Source: a bacterium (GTDB lineage Bacteria; Auribacterota; UBA3054; B51-G9). From it: a stretch of DNA of 9,741 nucleotides. The first letter of the stretch is position 1. Each line of letters begins with the position of its first letter. Below are positions 8,101 to 9,741 of the stretch, piece by piece. The DNA is taken from positions 26,602 to 36,342 of the forward strand of contig JAOZNZ010000001.1 in the NCBI GenBank assembly GCA_029933535.1, given 5' to 3'. Position numbers and translations under genes: made by a program. Below the pieces are notes generated by a model, which was not told the DNA's origin, did no database searches, and saw only the letters and a list, made by a program, of their open reading frames with translations.

Positions 8101-9648
8101 TTATTTTGGTATTTCTCTAAAAATCTCTTTATACTTACTTTCTATTTCTATTACTTCCCTGCCTGTCAATTTAGAAAATTCTTTTGTTTCCGCTCTTTTT
8201 GGTAAAATACCGTTATTTTGTTCCAGAAAGCGGACAAGTAATGCAACCATTTTATCCGGCATCTCAAATTTTTCATCCAAATAATTTTTAAACTCGTCAT
8301 ATTCTTGTAAAAATTTTATTTCATTTGGTATAATATTTTTGATAGTATCGTTTACACAATCATATAAAAATTCTGCTTGTTTAGTTACATCAAAATAACG
8401 ATAATAATCTATAGTATCATTACTCACTTCAATATTATGATTACCGGTTTCGCCCCATTCAATAAAATCCAATAATGGTAATGAATATTTTTCTAAAACT
8501 TTTCTGTAATCATCAATATGGTTTAAAATGGAAGCTGAAACAGGGAAAATTAATCCTTGTTGCGAAAATTTCTTTTTTGCTAATATATGATGAATTAAAT
8601 ACCTGTGAATACGGCCGTTCCCATCTTCAAACGGATGAATAAAAACAAAGCCGAACGCTATAATTGCTGCAATAAGTACAGCGTCCATTTCTGATTGTAA
8701 TAATAAATTCTTGGTCGCTATTAATCCTTCTATTAACTGATCTAAATCTTGTTGTCGCGCGGAAATGTGTTGAGGAACAGGTTCGCCGCTTATCCGGTCA
8801 TGGTCACCTACAAAACCGCCTTCTTGTCGAAACCCCATATTTACAAACCTGTTTTTTTCTATTACTATTTGCTGTAATCTCAGCAATTCTTCTTTGTTAA
8901 TATCCATTGTTCCGGCTTGCCCGATAACTCGTCCCCAACGAGCAGCCCGTTTACTTTTAGGATTTTCGCCTTCAATATTAAAAGAGGCTTTAGAATCTTT
9001 TAAGAGCAAAAAAGCAGCTGTTCTTTGCAATAAATCTTTATGAATAGTTTTTAAGTAGTTATCTTTTTGAGTTGAAACATTTGTTTTAATATATTTTTTG
9101 AGTTTTTCGGTCTTATAAATCAAAGGGCAATAATTCCGCGCACCCGGCAAATTGTTAACAATACGATGCCGTTTTGACTTGATTCCATTTTCAATTCCGT
9201 ATTGTTTTTTTTGATTAATTAAAGAAACAAAATTTCCTGTCTTCAGGTCCGGTATTTCCAATTGTTTTTCTTCCAGCCATTCAAATAAAAACCATATTTT
9301 GCGGCAGTATTGCCCTAATGGTTTTATTTGTACCAATTTTGTTATTTCTTTTTCAGTAAGTTTAGCAAATAATTTTTTGAAAAATAAAAGATTTATTCCT
9401 TCATAACGAATTGCAAACACTAATTGCTTGTATAAATTATCTTCCGGTAAATAACGCGAAGAATATACTTGCCATGTATCTGTTTGATATCGCCGGTTTT
9501 TAAAACTTATTAAACTTAATCTATCAGGCAAAGGTATTGATAAAACAAAAGCATTTATGATTGCCGCATAGCCTACCAGTATACCTTCTTCAGGCGTTTT
9601 CCGTCCGTGAAAAGCGGTTATTTTTTGTGAAAAGCGGTTATTTTTCAT
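8101..9648 (-). CDS. fic: Fic-domain AMP-transferase (AMPylator) with N-terminal inhibitory motif
   Basis: Fic enzymes usually transfer AMP from ATP to hydroxyl side chains of target proteins, in the cytoplasm. The full active-site motif HPFEDGNGRIHR lies at residues 338-349, with H338 as the catalytic base and D342, N344, R346 and R349 binding the nucleotide. The flap region is at about 280-295 (DHDRISGEPVPQ). An (S/T)xxxE(G/N) inhibitory motif, S222-FNI-E226-G227, lies before the Fic core, so this is a class II, self-inhibited Fic. Residues 1-200 are an extension I cannot assign to a named domain, and the last 90 residues look helical. An upstream TTG at 9681 would extend the frame by 11 residues, but it lies inside the predicted -7 promoter element. 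I therefore chose ATG 9648, giving 515 residues. There is no adjacent small antitoxin gene, consistent with inhibition in cis. The first codons fall in a 20-bp tandem repeat. Targets are unknown. Confidence 0.9.
   Translation of the reverse strand: MKNNRFSQKITAFHGRKTPEEGILVGYAAIINAFVLSIPLPDRLSLISFKNRRYQTDTWQVYSSRYLPEDNLYKQLVFAIRYEGINLLFFKKLFAKLTEKEITKLVQIKPLGQYCRKIWFLFEWLEEKQLEIPDLKTGNFVSLINQKKQYGIENGIKSKRHRIVNNLPGARNYCPLIYKTEKLKKYIKTNVSTQKDNYLKTIHKDLLQRTAAFLLLKDSKASFNIEGENPKSKRAARWGRVIGQAGTMDINKEELLRLQQIVIEKNRFVNMGFRQEGGFVGDHDRISGEPVPQHISARQQDLDQLIEGLIATKNLLLQSEMDAVLIAAIIAFGFVFIHPFEDGNGRIHRYLIHHILAKKKFSQQGLIFPVSASILNHIDDYRKVLEKYSLPLLDFIEWGETGNHNIEVSNDTIDYYRYFDVTKQAEFLYDCVNDTIKNIIPNEIKFLQEYDEFKNYLDEKFEMPDKMVALLVRFLEQNNGILPKRAETKEFSKLTGREVIEIESKYKEIFREIPK
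9607..9645. repeat. 20-bp tandem repeat in the first codons of fic
   Basis: GTGAAAAGCGGTTATTTTT is present perfectly at 9607-9625 and again at 9627-9645 on the plus strand, a 20-bp period. A third, degenerate relative begins at 9657, upstream of the ATG. The repeat encodes codons 2 to about 14 of fic. The unit is not a multiple of three, so the two copies are read in different frames. Loss of one unit would give a stop after 12 codons (TGA), and gain of one unit would give a TAA after 16 codons, by direct reading of the rearranged sequence. Confidence 0.8.
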
Positions 9649-9678
9649 GATTTTTTGTGAAAAACAATTATATATGAG

Positions 9679-9710
9679 CAAAAATATTTTTTTTGCTTAA
9701 TTTTTATCAA
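9679..9710 (-). promoter_or_regulatory. Bacteroidota-type promoter for fic (TTG / TAnnTTTG)
   Basis: On the minus strand a TTG (9708-9710) is followed after 21 nt by TATTTTTG (9679-9686), an exact match to the TAnnTTTG -7 consensus of Bacteroidota. Transcription would start near 9672-9675, about 25 nt before the ATG at 9648. No Shine-Dalgarno is visible, as is usual in this phylum. A 60-bp A+T-rich flank makes chance matches possible. Confidence 0.5.
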
Positions 9711-9741
9711 TTGTACCATAAAACATTCTAAAAGTAAAATT

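Noticed and set aside
9607..9640. DNA-uptake-like AAGCGGT motif, similar to that of Pasteurellaceae
   Set aside because: Only two copies in one tandem repeat, inside a coding start, in a window with Bacteroidota features. Best explained by the tandem repeat itself.
8101..9648. Fic as the toxin of a FicT/FicA toxin-antitoxin pair
   Set aside because: The inhibitory motif is within the same protein and no small antitoxin frame adjoins it, so a class II stand-alone Fic fits better.

Overview
The window most likely comes from a member of the Bacteroidota. It is A+T-rich. Two genes encode lipoproteins with peptidoglycan-recycling functions. A GH3 N-acetylglucosaminidase is fused to a serine beta-lactamase-like domain, an architecture common in that phylum. 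Start codons lack clear Shine-Dalgarno sequences, and the one recognisable promoter matches the TTG / TAnnTTTG pattern of Bacteroidota. No rRNA, tRNA, CRISPR array or transposase was seen. Genus cannot be judged from the sequence alone.

All four protein genes lie on the minus strand, so transcription runs from high to low coordinates. In that order they are: a Fic-domain protein (9648-8101); a very large exported Sel1-like-repeat protein whose C-terminus is a CPBP (CAAX-type) membrane protease (7962-4534); a lipoprotein fusing a NagZ-type N-acetylglucosaminidase to an AmiE-like serine hydrolase (4486-1469); and a NamZ (DUF1343, GH171) lipoprotein that runs off the left edge (1166 to <1).

NagZ-AmiE and NamZ form a coherent pair. 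By family knowledge they would act from the non-reducing end of cell-wall glycan: NagZ removes GlcNAc, AmiE removes the peptide from MurNAc, and NamZ removes MurNAc. All three activities would be tethered in the cell envelope. The Sel1-CPBP gene is visibly more A+T-rich, contains an exact 163-bp internal duplication, and has no obvious link to the recycling pair. The Fic protein carries a complete AMP-transferase motif and an N-terminal inhibitory motif. Its first codons lie in a 20-bp tandem repeat whose gain or loss would frameshift the gene.

The intergenic gaps hold several repeats: a GC-rich hairpin between fic and the Sel1 gene, a short CAC-ATTT tandem repeat that supplies the GTG start of nagZ, and a period-8 inverted repeat of the CTTTGTGCC type between nagZ and namZ. 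The 302-bp gap at 1167-1468 holds that repeat and otherwise nothing I can recognise.
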